A DNA stretch of 64,000 bases from Halodesulfovibrio marinisediminis DSM 17456. GTDB taxonomy: Bacteria; Desulfobacterota; Desulfovibrionia; Desulfovibrionales; Desulfovibrionaceae. Below, piece by piece: positions 34,923-43,738 of the stretch (positions within the stretch are counted from its first letter, which is position 1; every line of letters starts with the position of its first letter). The notes below the pieces were generated by a model, which was not told the origin of the DNA, ran no database searches, and saw only the letters and a program-made list of their open reading frames with translations. The position numbers were made by a program, and so were the translations under genes. The stretch is taken from positions 1-64,000 of the forward strand of contig NZ_FSRG01000003.1 of NCBI RefSeq assembly GCF_900129975.1. The letters run 5' to 3'.

Positions 34923-35576
34923 TTACTTTTTACCGGCTGTAGCCTGCTGCTTACGTACTTGTACGGCTTTTTCCTGAAGCTTAGCAATTAGCTCGTCAGG
35001 TGTGCCTTTACGTAAGATTTCTGAGAACTGTGTACGGTAGTTTTTTACAAGGCTGACGCCTTCAACCAGTACATCGTAAACCATCCATTTACCGTCTTCA
35101 CGCAGCATACGGTAATTAACAGGTACGTCTTCGTTCTTGTATTTTACTGAAGTGCGAACTTCGACTTTGTTTCCGGATTTGTTTGTTCGGGACCCCAGGA
35201 TGTCGAGGCGTTGTCCGTTATATTTACTTACGTGTTTAAAGTACGTCGCTTTAAGCAGTTCAATAAACGCATCTTTAAATTTCGTTTTTTGTTCCGGCGT
35301 GAATGTGTTCCATTTGCGACCGATTGTGCGCATGGAGAACTGTTCCATGCTGAAAATTTTCAGAATTTCCGCTTCAAGCTGAGATACAACTACACTATTT
35401 TCTGTGACATTGTCTAAGTTTGCATTGTTAAGAGTAGTTGTGATTTCATTTACAGCATTTTGCAACGCTTCTTCTGCGTCTTGCTTAGCATCAGCAAATG
35501 CTGTGCTGGCAAAAAGCAGGGTTACAATGAAAACGCTAATAATAGGCGACAAAAGTCTTTTGTAGGTTTTAGACAT
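34923..35576 (-). CDS. mlaC: MlaC periplasmic phospholipid shuttle
   Basis: MlaC carries phospholipid between MlaA and the inner-membrane complex. The 217-aa product has a signal peptide ending FASTAFADA. The mature domain is typical: FSMEQFSMRTIGRKWN, FTPEQKTKFKDAFIELL, the DVLVEGVSLVKNYRTQFSEIL segment and a C-terminal KLQEKA helix. Length and order are normal. It lies 119 bases downstream of mlaD and 12 bases upstream of mlaA. Confidence 0.94.
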   Translation of the reverse strand: MSKTYKRLLSPIISVFIVTLLFASTAFADAKQDAEEALQNAVNEITTTLNNANLDNVTENSVVVSQLEAEILKIFSMEQFSMRTIGRKWNTFTPEQKTKFKDAFIELLKATYFKHVSKYNGQRLDILGSRTNKSGNKVEVRTSVKYKNEDVPVNYRMLREDGKWMVYDVLVEGVSLVKNYRTQFSEILRKGTPDELIAKLQEKAVQVRKQQATAGKK

Positions 35577-35695
35577 AAAACCTTCCCCCTATGTGAGATA
35601 TATAAGGACGATGTTTAAAAAGTGTTTTATATTAGATAGATAGTTCGTAAGTGTATCAGGTATGGCGTAAAAGTACATACGAATTTTCTATTAAA

Positions 35696-36142
35696 TTAAA
35701 CTCCGCCAAATACGTACTTGCTAATGAGTTCTTCGATGTCAACAGCAGATTCAGTATCAGTGATTTCACTGCCGTTTTCTAACAGGTCAGGAGAACCTCC
35801 AGGCGTAAGCTTGATGTATTTATCACCAATAAGACCGCTTGTCTTGATAGATGCGATTACGTCGTCACCTAGCTGGACGTCGTTTTCAATCGCAAGGGCA
35901 ACTTCTGCAAGATAGTTTTCCTGGTCAAGTGTTACCGCGGCAACTTTACCTACAGGTACACCGGCTATTTCCACCCCTGCTCCGGCGCGTAGCCCTGCTG
36001 CTGATTCAAATTTCGCGTAAACCGTATATGTGTTGGAAGCCCCAAGCTGCATTTTACCAAGCTTAATGGTCAAATATCCGACGCAAAGTAGGCAGATTAA
36101 AACAAAAATGCCCACAGCGGTTTCTTTTGAGTATGATTTCAT
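35696..36142 (-). CDS. mlaD: MlaD MCE-domain protein
   Basis: MlaD forms the periplasmic lipid-binding hexamer on the MlaE/F transporter. The product is 148 aa from the ATG at 36142. A longer frame to 36226 overlaps mlaF and is not favoured. One N-terminal membrane anchor (AVGIFVLICLLCVGYLTIKL) is followed by an MCE domain (FESAAGLRAGAGVEIAGVPV, GLIGDKYIKLTPGG). It has the usual lengths. It follows mlaF within 40 bases. Confidence 0.94.
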   Translation of the reverse strand: MKSYSKETAVGIFVLICLLCVGYLTIKLGKMQLGASNTYTVYAKFESAAGLRAGAGVEIAGVPVGKVAAVTLDQENYLAEVALAIENDVQLGDDVIASIKTSGLIGDKYIKLTPGGSPDLLENGSEITDTESAVDIEELISKYVFGGV

Positions 36143-36179
36143 AGCGCTTGCTCTTATATTAATTTTTGAGAGTATTCTA

Positions 36180-37010
36180 CTACTTTTCAAGCCATTTAGA
36201 TAGTTCTGCCTGAACATCCGCTCCAAGGTCGATTGTAGGCTGCTTTACGCTGTTCGGCTGGCGTCCGAGAAGCTGTTTTAAGTAGGTCTCTTCACTGCTC
36301 TTTAAGCCTTCAAGGTTACCGCAGTATGCAGCCTGTCCTTGATTAATGACGAGAACATTGTCGGCAATGTTGTACAGACTTTCTAAGTCGTGGCTTACTA
36401 CTACAATAGACATGGCAGGGAAGTGTTCTTTCATGCTCAGCAGTAGTTGATCCATTTCAGCTGCGTTAATCGGGTCGAGACCGGAAGTTGGTTCGTCGCA
36501 CAACAGAATTTGTGGATCCATTACAATTGCCCGTGCAAGTCCTGCACGTTTACGCATGCCTCCGGAAAGCTCATTAGGATAGTAGTCTATGTAATCCGCA
36601 AGACCGACAAGTCCGAGTTTGTGCAGTACAATTTTACGGATGGTCTCCTGCGGAAGTTTGGTGTGCTCTGCCAGTGGTAACCCTACATTTTCACCGAGAG
36701 TCAGGGAACCGAGTAGGGCACCGTCCTGAAAAAGTACTCCCATACGACGGCGGATTTTTCTGAATTGCTTTGAGTCCACTGCAAAAAAGTCGTGTCCACC
36801 AATGTGGATGCTTCCTTCCATTGGACGGTTCAACCCGAGAATATGCCGAAGCAGGGTGGACTTACCGCAACCGGAGCCGCCAAGAATGACGGAGATTTTT
36901 CCTGCCGGAAGCGACCCATTGATCCCTTTAAGGATTTTAGTATTGTTGTACCCGCCCCAAAGGTCTTTTAGCTCAATGTCCCAAGTAGTTGTTGGCATAA
37001 ATTCATCCAT
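36180..37010 (-). CDS. mlaF: MlaF ABC transporter ATPase
   Basis: MlaF powers the lipid transporter. The 276-aa product has Walker A GGSGCGKSTLLRHIL, Q-loop LFQDGALLGSLT, signature ELSGGMRKRAGLARAIV, Walker B LLCDEPTSGLDPI and switch His VVSHDLES. The GGMRKRA variant is typical of MlaF/MkL ATPases. Starts at 37010 or 36998 are both possible, and neither has a strong site. It is followed by mlaD and preceded by mlaE with six bases between. Confidence 0.95.
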   Translation of the reverse strand: MDEFMPTTTWDIELKDLWGGYNNTKILKGINGSLPAGKISVILGGSGCGKSTLLRHILGLNRPMEGSIHIGGHDFFAVDSKQFRKIRRRMGVLFQDGALLGSLTLGENVGLPLAEHTKLPQETIRKIVLHKLGLVGLADYIDYYPNELSGGMRKRAGLARAIVMDPQILLCDEPTSGLDPINAAEMDQLLLSMKEHFPAMSIVVVSHDLESLYNIADNVLVINQGQAAYCGNLEGLKSSEETYLKQLLGRQPNSVKQPTIDLGADVQAELSKWLEK

Positions 37011-37016
37011 CCCGTG

Positions 37017-37823
37017 TTATAACAAGAAGGAAGTGATTACATAGTCACTTACCAGAATGAGTACACAGGAAAGTACAACAGCAGCGGTTGTGGAGTTTGA
37101 AACACTCTCAGGACCGACGCTGTCTTTTCGTTTGTGGGTGTTATATCCTTGGTAGCAGCTAATTGTCGCAACAATAATTCCGAAGACTAACGCTTTTAAG
37201 AAGCCTTCATTAATATCGGACATTTCAACGCTGGTATTAATTCTGTGGAAATAGACTCCAGAGTTGATACCGAGCATGGCGACACCGGTCAAATAACCAC
37301 CTATAATTCCAATTACATCGAAAAGTGCCGTGAGTAGCGGGAAGCAAAGAATACTGGCTGCAATGCGTGGTGAAACCAGATATGCTATTGGGTTGATGTC
37401 CATAACATCAAGTGCATCGATCTGGTCAGAGATACGCATCACCCCGATTTCAGCAGCCATGGAAGAGCCGGCGCGGCCGGTAATCATGATTGCTGTCAGT
37501 ACAGGTCCTAGTTCTCGAATAAGGGTGAGAGAAACGGCTGCTCCGAGTAAACCTTCAGATCCAAACTTAACGAGTGTATAATATCCCTGAAGTCCTAACA
37601 CCATACCGGTAAAGATTCCGATAAGAGAAATGACAAAAAGGGATTTTGACCCGATAAAGTACATCTGACGGATGATTTTTGTCAGCTGTTTCGGTGAGGA
37701 GAAGATGAGGCGTACACCTTCTAGCAGAAAAAGAAAGATTTCCCCCAGACTAGATATGAAGTCGATAGTTGAGCGTCCCAGCGTAGCTATCGGGTTAGCC
37801 TGGATGCCTGTTTGCTTTTGCAT
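37017..37823 (-). CDS. mlaE: MlaE permease
   Basis: MlaE is the membrane subunit of the phospholipid ABC transporter. The product is 268 aa from the ATG at 37823, with AAGGAG nine bases upstream. An in-frame start at 37904 is less likely. Hallmarks are LIRELGPVLTAIMITGRAGS, MAAEIGVMRISDQIDALDVM and NPIAYLVSPR, with about five hydrophobic segments. It is first of the mlaEFDCA genes. No mlaB (STAS domain) gene is present in the cluster. Confidence 0.95.
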   Translation of the reverse strand: MQKQTGIQANPIATLGRSTIDFISSLGEIFLFLLEGVRLIFSSPKQLTKIIRQMYFIGSKSLFVISLIGIFTGMVLGLQGYYTLVKFGSEGLLGAAVSLTLIRELGPVLTAIMITGRAGSSMAAEIGVMRISDQIDALDVMDINPIAYLVSPRIAASILCFPLLTALFDVIGIIGGYLTGVAMLGINSGVYFHRINTSVEMSDINEGFLKALVFGIIVATISCYQGYNTHKRKDSVGPESVSNSTTAAVVLSCVLILVSDYVITSFLL

Positions 37824-37923
37824 ATGTGCAGGCTCCTTGTGGTCGAAAATTGAGTCGAACGATGATAGTGAAGTTCTTATCAGTCCGTCAAGAGAAGCCT
37901 GCAAAACTTACTGTAGTAAGTTG

Positions 37924-38730
37924 TTAACGTTGTTTTTTCTTTCTCAGCAAAGGCTTGTTGTACCCTGCGCCTGCAAGCCGACTTTTGAAGGTTGAAAGAT
38001 CTTCAGGAGTCCCGATAAAATGGACGTTTACGCGATACCATTTAGTAGTTTTAATTACCGCAGTTGCCAGTGAAGTTGTGAACCCTTTGGCAGATATGGT
38101 GTTGCGTAATTTTGTAGCAGCCTCTTTGTTGGTGGAAGCGGCAACCTGATAGATGTACTCAAAAGTGGCAGTGTTTTTTTCAAGCGCTGCTTCTTTTTTT
38201 TGTGCAGGCTGGTTGGCTGTTGCTACCTTTTTAGGCATTGGTACAACCTGTTCGGCAACAACAGGAGTAGGCGCAGGACGCTTTGCAGCAACATGTGCTG
38301 TTTTAGGTTTTGGTGCAGTGGCAGGACTATTTGACGCTTCTTTGGCTTTTAACTGTTCAAAGAAGTTTAGCTGCTCAGGTTCAATTACGCTTCCTTTTTT
38401 TTCAGCAACTGAGGTTGGCTGTTGAGTGCTTTGAGGAAGCGCTGCGGATGTTTTTTTGCTGGACTGTGTAGAGTTTTTTGCACCTATGTTCTGTTCAACA
38501 GGCACAGGGGGAGCTTTTGCAACTTGTTGTGAAGGCATAATATGCTTCAGTTCAGGAACAGCTTCTTCCGGCTGGTACCCGCGACCTACAAGAAGGCCGA
38601 AGATAAAGACCCAGACAAAGCCGACAAGAATGATAACATTCAGGCCAATCAGTTCAGGAAGACGCAGGGAAAAAGTGAAAATCTTTTTCCCTGTGTCTTT
38701 ATCTTTTGATGTAGTCGGTGCAAAGCCCAT
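37924..38730 (-). CDS. SPOR-domain membrane protein
   Basis: The 268-aa product has a cytoplasmic N-terminus and one membrane segment at residues 29-50 (LIGLNVIILVGFVWVFIFGLLVG). A long Pro/Ala/Lys-rich linker leads to a C-terminal SPOR domain (YIYQVAASTNKEAATKLRNT, YRVNVHFIGTPEDL). SPOR domains bind septal peptidoglycan lacking stem peptides, so a division or cell-envelope role is likely. The gene lies between argS (24 bases upstream) and mlaE (100 bases downstream) on the same strand. Confidence 0.88.
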   Translation of the reverse strand: MGFAPTTSKDKDTGKKIFTFSLRLPELIGLNVIILVGFVWVFIFGLLVGRGYQPEEAVPELKHIMPSQQVAKAPPVPVEQNIGAKNSTQSSKKTSAALPQSTQQPTSVAEKKGSVIEPEQLNFFEQLKAKEASNSPATAPKPKTAHVAAKRPAPTPVVAEQVVPMPKKVATANQPAQKKEAALEKNTATFEYIYQVAASTNKEAATKLRNTISAKGFTTSLATAVIKTTKWYRVNVHFIGTPEDLSTFKSRLAGAGYNKPLLRKKKQR

Positions 38731-38754
38731 TCAGGCAAACATCCTAGTGTTAAA

Positions 38755-40401
38755 TTACATAGATTCAGGTGCTTCAACACCCACGAGGTTAAGACCGTTG
38801 CGGATAACCTTGGAAACGCTCTGGAGCAGGCAAAGGCGTGCTGCAATCACGTTTTCATCCTTAGCGTTAAGGATTGGGTTGTTAGCGTAGAAGCTGTGCA
38901 ATGCGCTAGCGAGTTCCTGCACGTAGAAACTAATCTGGTGAGGAGCAAGCTGGCGTGCTGCTGAATCAACAACATCTTCAAATTGATCGAGAAGTTTGAT
39001 CAAGTCAAGTTCGCTGTCTTCTTTTATTGCAGAAAGAATTTCAGGAGTTGCTTTTTCAGGTACAGCAATGCCGCGTTCTGCGGCTTTTCGCAGGACAGAA
39101 CAGATACGGGCATTTGCATACTGTACGTAGTACACAGGGTTGTCCATGGACTTCTGTTTCACCAGCTCAAGGTCAAAGTCGAGGTGACTGTCACTTTTAC
39201 GGGAGAGGAACATGAAGCGTGCTGCATCGCAGCCAACGTCTTTAACAACTTCTTCAAGAGTGTCGAACTGGCCTGCGCGGGTGGACATAGCAATCTGTTC
39301 ACCGTTGCGGAGCAGGTTAACAAGCTGGATAAGGATTACGTCAAAGCTGTCTTTCGGCTTACCAAGTGCTTCAACAGCTGCGCGCATACGAGGAACGTAA
39401 CCGTGGTGGTCAGCACCCCAGATGTCTACGTTCAGTTCGAAACCACGGTCGTATTTGTTGTCGTGGTACGCAATATCAGAAGCAAAGTAAGTAAGGGAAC
39501 CGTCGGACTTACGGAGTACGCGGTCTTTGTCGTCACCGAATTCAGTGGTGCGGAACCAGAGAGCACCGTCCTGCTCAAATGCAAGACCAGCTTCTTTAAG
39601 GCGGTTGAAGGTTTTTTCAACTGCACCAGCGGTAACGAGAGAGCGCTCGGAGAACCAGTTCTGGTGTTCTACACGGAATTCAGCAAGGTCTTTCTTGATT
39701 CCGTCGAGAATCTGGTTGAGAGCGTATTCGCGGCAGATTTCAAGAGCATCGTCTTTTTCAAGCAGGTCTGGATGCTGTTCCAGAACTTCTTTTGCGATGT
39801 CTTTAATGTAGTCGCCACGGTAAAAATCTTCTGGATCAGGAAGGTCTTCACCTGCAATTTGACGTGCACGGAAAAGAACAGACTGACCAAGGATAAGCAT
39901 CTGACGGCCTGCGTCGTTGATGTAGTATTCAGTGTGTACATCGTATCCGGCAAAGCGCAGGAGGCGCGCAAGGCTGTCGCCAACTGCTGCACCACGACCG
40001 TGACCAATGTGCAGTGGACCAGTCGGGTTTGCAGAAACGTATTCAACCTGAACTTTTTTGCCTTTGCCCTGGTCTATAGAGCCGTAGCCTTCGCCACGTT
40101 CATCGATGATAGCAACGGTGCTTCTCCAGAAATCAATGGAGAAGGTGATGTTCAAGAAGCCCGGGCCTGCAATCTCAACGTTGTCGATCATTGGATCTTC
40201 AATGAGTTTTTCAGCGATGAGGGAAGCAAGTTCGCGCGGGTTACGTTTTGCAGGTTTAGCCAGAACCATGGCGATGTTAGCTGCCATGTCGCCGAACTTT
40301 TTCTCTTTTGGAGGTTCAATGGTTGTTCTGGCAGGCCATTCAAGATCAAGGTCAGCCACAATTGCTTGCAGGGCTGTGTATAAATGATTCTTAGCGCGCA
40401 T
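38755..40401 (-). CDS. argS: arginyl-tRNA synthetase
   Basis: ArgS charges tRNA-Arg. The product is 548 aa from the ATG at 40401, with GGAAAG upstream. A longer frame to 40461 is not conserved. The class-I HIGH motif is in [20 protein letters not shown], and the KMSKS counterpart reads [11 protein letters not shown], as in many ArgS enzymes. The N-terminal ArgS-specific domain and the C-terminal DALR anticodon domain ([14 protein letters not shown] onward) are present. It precedes the SPOR and mla genes. Confidence 0.96.
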   Translation of the reverse strand: MRAKNHLYTALQAIVADLDLEWPARTTIEPPKEKKFGDMAANIAMVLAKPAKRNPRELASLIAEKLIEDPMIDNVEIAGPGFLNITFSIDFWRSTVAIIDERGEGYGSIDQGKGKKVQVEYVSANPTGPLHIGHGRGAAVGDSLARLLRFAGYDVHTEYYINDAGRQMLILGQSVLFRARQIAGEDLPDPEDFYRGDYIKDIAKEVLEQHPDLLEKDDALEICREYALNQILDGIKKDLAEFRVEHQNWFSERSLVTAGAVEKTFNRLKEAGLAFEQDGALWFRTTEFGDDKDRVLRKSDGSLTYFASDIAYHDNKYDRGFELNVDIWGADHHGYVPRMRAAVEALGKPKDSFDVILIQLVNLLRNGEQIAMSTRAGQFDTLEEVVKDVGCDAARFMFLSRKSDSHLDFDLELVKQKSMDNPVYYVQYANARICSVLRKAAERGIAVPEKATPEILSAIKEDSELDLIKLLDQFEDVVDSAARQLAPHQISFYVQELASALHSFYANNPILNAKDENVIAARLCLLQSVSKVIRNGLNLVGVEAPESM

Positions 40402-40707
40402 GTCTTTCCATTCACGTATAAAGTTAAGTATATCAAGTAAGCTAAAGCAACGTGTGTACATGCTTTAGCGGGTCTAGCGTATGATCTTCGGATAGTTTCC
40501 GAAAGACGGGATATTGTCCCGAAAAAGTCCCTCAGGCCGACGTGCAGCCGTATCTGATAGCGCTAAATATTCTTGCAAGATGTGTAAAAATTAAAAAGCG
40601 ACCAGAAAGGAACTAATCTTTTTAGCAAACTTTTCGACGACTGAAAAGACGTGCTTTAGGAGTAAATTCGGCCGCGGAGCAAATTTGCTCCGCGGCCGAT
40701 TATAAGC
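40402..40707. other. argS-fabD intergenic region
   Basis: This 306-base stretch holds the argS leader, with small inverted repeats TTCGGA-TAGT-TTCCGAA and CGGGA-TATTG-TCCCG near 40484-40522, and the palindrome after fabD. No gene was recognised. Confidence 0.5.
40668..40699 (-). terminator. perfect 32-base palindrome after fabD
   Basis: TCGGCCGCGGAGCAAA is followed immediately by its exact complement, giving a 16-bp stem with no loop, eight bases past the fabD stop. Read on the minus strand it is followed by ATTTAC, so the T tract is poor. It is probably a terminator or RNA 3'-end structure. Confidence 0.7.
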
Positions 40708-41664
40708 TTATTTTGCTGCGTTGAAAGCTTCAACAGCTTCAAGGCTGCCCAGATTCAGGCTTTCCCATTCGGAAGAGTCTGCAACTGGTTTAAGGATCTG
40801 TCCGAGCATTTTGGAAAGAACACCTTTAGGACCAACTTCAACAAATTGACGAACGCCAGCGTTGAACTGGTTGGTGATGGTATCAATCCAGAATACGGAA
40901 GATGTCATCTGCTGCGGCATAATCTCTGCGAGATCAGCAGAAGTGGTGGCAGGTTTGCCAGTCACGTTGCAGTAGATAGGGTACTTAGGGTTATTCCAGG
41001 AAAGTTTTGCAAAGTAGCTGGAAAGTTCTTTTGCTGCGTCAGCCATAAGCGGGCTGTGGAATGCGCCGGATACTTTCAGCGGAATCGCACGGCCTTTCTG
41101 TTCTTTAATTTTAGCACCAGCTTCTGCAATCGCAGTTTTGGTGCCGGAGAGAACAAACTGGCCTGGAGTGTTGTAGTTAGCGATGCGAATCATTTCCCCT
41201 GTAGATTCTGCAACGTCTGTAACAACAGCTTCAACAGCTTCAAGCTTCATTTTCATTGCTGCTGCCATAGCACCAGTGCCACTTGGATCGGCGTCTGCCA
41301 TAAGGCGGCCACGAAGAGATACTGCCTCAATAACTGCATCAACGGAAAGAGCTTCGGATGCTGCAAGTGCGCTGAATTCACCAAGAGAGTGACCAGCCAT
41401 GCAGGATGGACGTAAAGAGCCGGAAGCTTCAATCCAGAGGCCAAGGTTTACCAGAGTAAGTGCAGGCTGCAAGTTGCGGGTGTCTGCCATTGCAGCTTCG
41501 TCACCGTCCCAGTAAATGCCACGAAGGTCAATGCCGCTGATTTTTTCAGCTTTTTTCCACAAAGACATGATGTCTGCATTTGCTTCTGCTACATCACGTC
41601 CCATATTTGGCTCTTGAGAGCCCTGTCCTGGAAAAAGAACAGCTATATCGGTGTTCATTGTCAT
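40708..41664 (-). CDS. fabD: malonyl CoA-acyl carrier protein transacylase
   Basis: FabD loads malonate from CoA to ACP for fatty-acid synthesis. The 318-aa product has the FabD signature FPGQGSQ, the nucleophile Ser in MAGHSLGEFSALAAS, the active-site Arg in VSLRGRLM and the catalytic His in SGAFHSPLM. QFVEVGPKGVLSKM closes the domain. It is not in a fab operon here; argS is downstream and rsmG divergent upstream. The start may be 41664 or the next ATG two codons later. Confidence 0.95.
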   Translation of the reverse strand: MTMNTDIAVLFPGQGSQEPNMGRDVAEANADIMSLWKKAEKISGIDLRGIYWDGDEAAMADTRNLQPALTLVNLGLWIEASGSLRPSCMAGHSLGEFSALAASEALSVDAVIEAVSLRGRLMADADPSGTGAMAAAMKMKLEAVEAVVTDVAESTGEMIRIANYNTPGQFVLSGTKTAIAEAGAKIKEQKGRAIPLKVSGAFHSPLMADAAKELSSYFAKLSWNNPKYPIYCNVTGKPATTSADLAEIMPQQMTSSVFWIDTITNQFNAGVRQFVEVGPKGVLSKMLGQILKPVADSSEWESLNLGSLEAVEAFNAAK

Positions 41665-41851
41665 GTTATGCTCACATTTTGGTTTGATTCAATTTTACGT
41701 AAGTCGCTTGGTACAGCCTAATAGGCTATCTCAGTTTCACTTGCAAGAGGCCACAAGGTACAGTACCAAGCCGATTAAGCTTTTACTGAAGAACTTCTAG
41801 TGTCAGTAACATAGTTACAAAGGCACTTTTATATAAGTAAGGATAGATACC

Positions 41852-42496
41852 GTGAAGAAAAATGATTCTCCAACCGTTGCAGATGTTGCCAGCCTTCTGA
41901 AGCGAGAAGGTTTTACCCCTTCAGAGACAGAACTCGAAGCGCTCACAGGGTACCTCACCCTTGTCATGAAGTGGAATAAGGTCATGAACCTCGTAGGTCC
42001 CTATTCATGGCAGGATGTCCTTACCATTCTCATTATCGACAGCTTACATCTTAACGAGTTTTTGCGTTCCTTACCACTTCCTGTAACACCGACGACGTGG
42101 GATTTTGGTGCTGGTGCCGGACTCCCCGGCATTCCACTTCGAGCACTCTGGCAGGAAGGACAATACTACCTTGTTGACGTGCGGGAAAAACGCGCCATGT
42201 TTATGGAGCAGACTGTTAAGCGTCTGCGCATACGTAACACCGATGTGTATAAGGGACGTGTAGAGGATTTCATGGATGAACATGAGCCAGCAGACCTAAT
42301 GCTGAGTCGGGCATTCATGCCATGGAAAAAGCTTCTTGAGCTCGTCGGTCCAAATATTAAGCCGCAAGGTCGAATCGTCATTCTTGCGCTTGAGACTGTG
42401 CCAGCAGACCTTACAGAAGGTTGGAGTGTCGAAAAAGAAATTTTTTACAAAGTAGGTAAGGACACCAGATACTTCTGGTCGTTGGTGAAAGCATAA
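41852..42496 (+). CDS. rsmG: 16S rRNA (guanine-N7)-methyltransferase RsmG
   Basis: RsmG makes m7G527 in 16S rRNA. The 214-aa product begins at GTG with AAGGA upstream. It shows LTLVMKWNKVMNLVG, the SAM-binding DFGAGAGLPGIPLR, YLVDVREKRAMFMEQTVK and SRAFMPWKKLLEL. All are in family order. In many bacteria it is next to gidA/parA, but here it stands alone with two hairpin repeats and a terminator behind it. Confidence 0.93.
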   Translation: MKKNDSPTVADVASLLKREGFTPSETELEALTGYLTLVMKWNKVMNLVGPYSWQDVLTILIIDSLHLNEFLRSLPLPVTPTTWDFGAGAGLPGIPLRALWQEGQYYLVDVREKRAMFMEQTVKRLRIRNTDVYKGRVEDFMDEHEPADLMLSRAFMPWKKLLELVGPNIKPQGRIVILALETVPADLTEGWSVEKEIFYKVGKDTRYFWSLVKA

Positions 42497-42550
42497 GCTG
42501 TTACGGCATGTGACGTTGGCGAATGACTCCGGCGTCGGTTACCAGCTTTT

Positions 42551-42610
42551 TTGCCTCCGGCGGCTTAAGAACTTCTTGCAAGAGGTTCTTAAGAATCTCC
42601 AGAAACTTTT
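42551..42610 (-). repeat. intergenic hairpin repeat, copy C (inverted)
   Basis: Read on the minus strand it runs TAAAAGTTTCTGGAGATTCT, then a CTTAAGAACCTCTT/AAGAAGTTCTTAAG hairpin, then GCCGCCGGAGGCA. It aligns with the second halves of copies A (23881-23941) and B. Stem sequences differ but pairing is kept, as expected of REP-like elements under structural constraint. Confidence 0.78.
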
Positions 42611-42696
42611 AGGGGCGAAGAATGCCCGGTTCTTAAGTTGTTGGTAGCCGCAAGGGAATTAACTTTCTGTTGTTGGCCTTGTTGTAAAAAAGAAAA

Positions 42697-42732
42697 AGGG
42701 CTGCCCTGCATAGTCAGGACGGCCCTTTTGTT
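42697..42732. terminator. terminator between repeats B and C
   Basis: AAAAAGGGCTGCCCTG pairs imperfectly with CAGGACGGCCCTTTTG around CATAGT. Confidence 0.75.
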
Positions 42733-42740
42733 ACGTGAAA

Positions 42741-42843
42741 GGTAATAGGTGCATAAGCCGCGAGGCTATGTGGAAAACGCGCTAAAAGTCTTTGGAGAGT
42801 CCAGAAGCCTTTCTACAGAAAGGTTCTCTGGCTGCTGGAGGCA
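42741..42843 (+). repeat. intergenic hairpin repeat, copy B
   Basis: It shares with copy A the block GGTGCATAAGCCGCGAGGCTAT, then TAAAAGTCTTTGGAGAGTCCAGA, a CCTTTCT/AGAAAGG hairpin and the end GCTGCTGGAGGCATAA. The first stem is shortened compared with copy A. It lies 130 bases from the inverted copy C in the rsmG downstream region. Confidence 0.8.
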
Positions 42844-42861
42844 TAACGCGTATCACAGATG

Positions 42862-43077
42862 TTACTTAGTACCAGTCAGGGCACCAAGCTGAGAGTTTTT
42901 AAAGATAAGCTTGGTTGCTGTTTCATCTGCAACTTCGGCTACATCCATGAGAGTTTCGAGGAATTCGAGGATTTCGAGACGGCGTTCCTCTGGGGAACAT
43001 TCAAAGTCTTCCTGCATACGGCCGGAGGTCATGTATTCTTCGAGTTCCTGAAGGTATTTCATTTGTAAGGCAGCCAT
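42862..43077 (-). CDS. small hypothetical protein, 71 aa
   Basis: The product is acidic and predicted helical (MKYLQELEEYMTSGR, ERRLEILEFLETLMDVAEVADE). No family was recognised. It is 75 bases downstream of rlmH on the same strand and may be cotranscribed. A GGAG site precedes the start. Confidence 0.65.
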   Translation of the reverse strand: MAALQMKYLQELEEYMTSGRMQEDFECSPEERRLEILEFLETLMDVAEVADETATKLIFKNSQLGALTGTK

Positions 43078-43152
43078 GGTGTTCTCCTTGCTTTGGTCTG
43101 GCTTCCTGCATGAAGCAGGAGGGGCAGCGGTAAAAAAATATATGTTTTTTAT

Positions 43153-43632
43153 TTATCTGATTTCAACGTGATGATACGGGCTACCGCGAAGGATAGCGTC
43201 GGCACGGTAGAGCTGTTCGTATAGAATTACGCGCGCCATTTCGTGTGTGAAGGTCATGGGTGACAGGCTGATTTTGTACTGGCATTTTTGCAGTACTTCT
43301 TGTGAAAGACCGAACGCGCCACCAATTATGAGGGTCGGAGTACGGTTGTTATCCATGCCGATTCTGTCGAGCATTTGAGAAAATTTTACTGAGGTGTATG
43401 TTTTTCCGTGCTCATCCATGCAGATAGGTATATCTGTTGGAGAAAGGGCAGCGAGAATTCGTTTTCCTTCATCGTTATTTCGTTCAAGCGGCTTCATCTT
43501 AGCATTGCCGTCTTTAACGATGACTTCTTGAAATTTATAACTACGCTTCAGGCGGGTAATGTAGTGATCGGCTGCATCTGTCCAGAAGCGTTCTTTAATT
43601 TTGCCAACGGCAATAATTTTGAGCTGAATCAT
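43153..43632 (-). CDS. rlmH: 23S rRNA (pseudouridine1915-N3)-methyltransferase RlmH
   Basis: The 159-aa SPOUT-family enzyme starts LKIIAVGKIKERFW. It has ICMDEHGKTYTSVKFSQ, the SAM-binding FVIGG-type segment (LIIGGAFGLSQEVLQ), LSPMTFTHEMARVILYEQLYRA and the C-terminal SPYHHVEIR. All match RlmH. It methylates the pseudouridine of helix 69. Its upstream neighbour on the other strand is a Sua5/YrdC-type gene. Confidence 0.96.
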   Translation of the reverse strand: MIQLKIIAVGKIKERFWTDAADHYITRLKRSYKFQEVIVKDGNAKMKPLERNNDEGKRILAALSPTDIPICMDEHGKTYTSVKFSQMLDRIGMDNNRTPTLIIGGAFGLSQEVLQKCQYKISLSPMTFTHEMARVILYEQLYRADAILRGSPYHHVEIR

Positions 43633-43738
43633 GTAGAAACTCCATCATTGGAGATATAATCGGGTTATTGAATCCGTATTGGCTGCCTGTGTACCGTTTA
43701 ATGGGCAGTTTCTCAATGAAAAGGATAGAGGTAGGTTT

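Noticed and set aside
38983-40383. A 466-codon open frame on the plus strand opposite argS
   Set aside because: It is exactly antisense to a complete argS with intact class-I motifs and has no recognisable motif of its own, so it is a shadow of the real gene.
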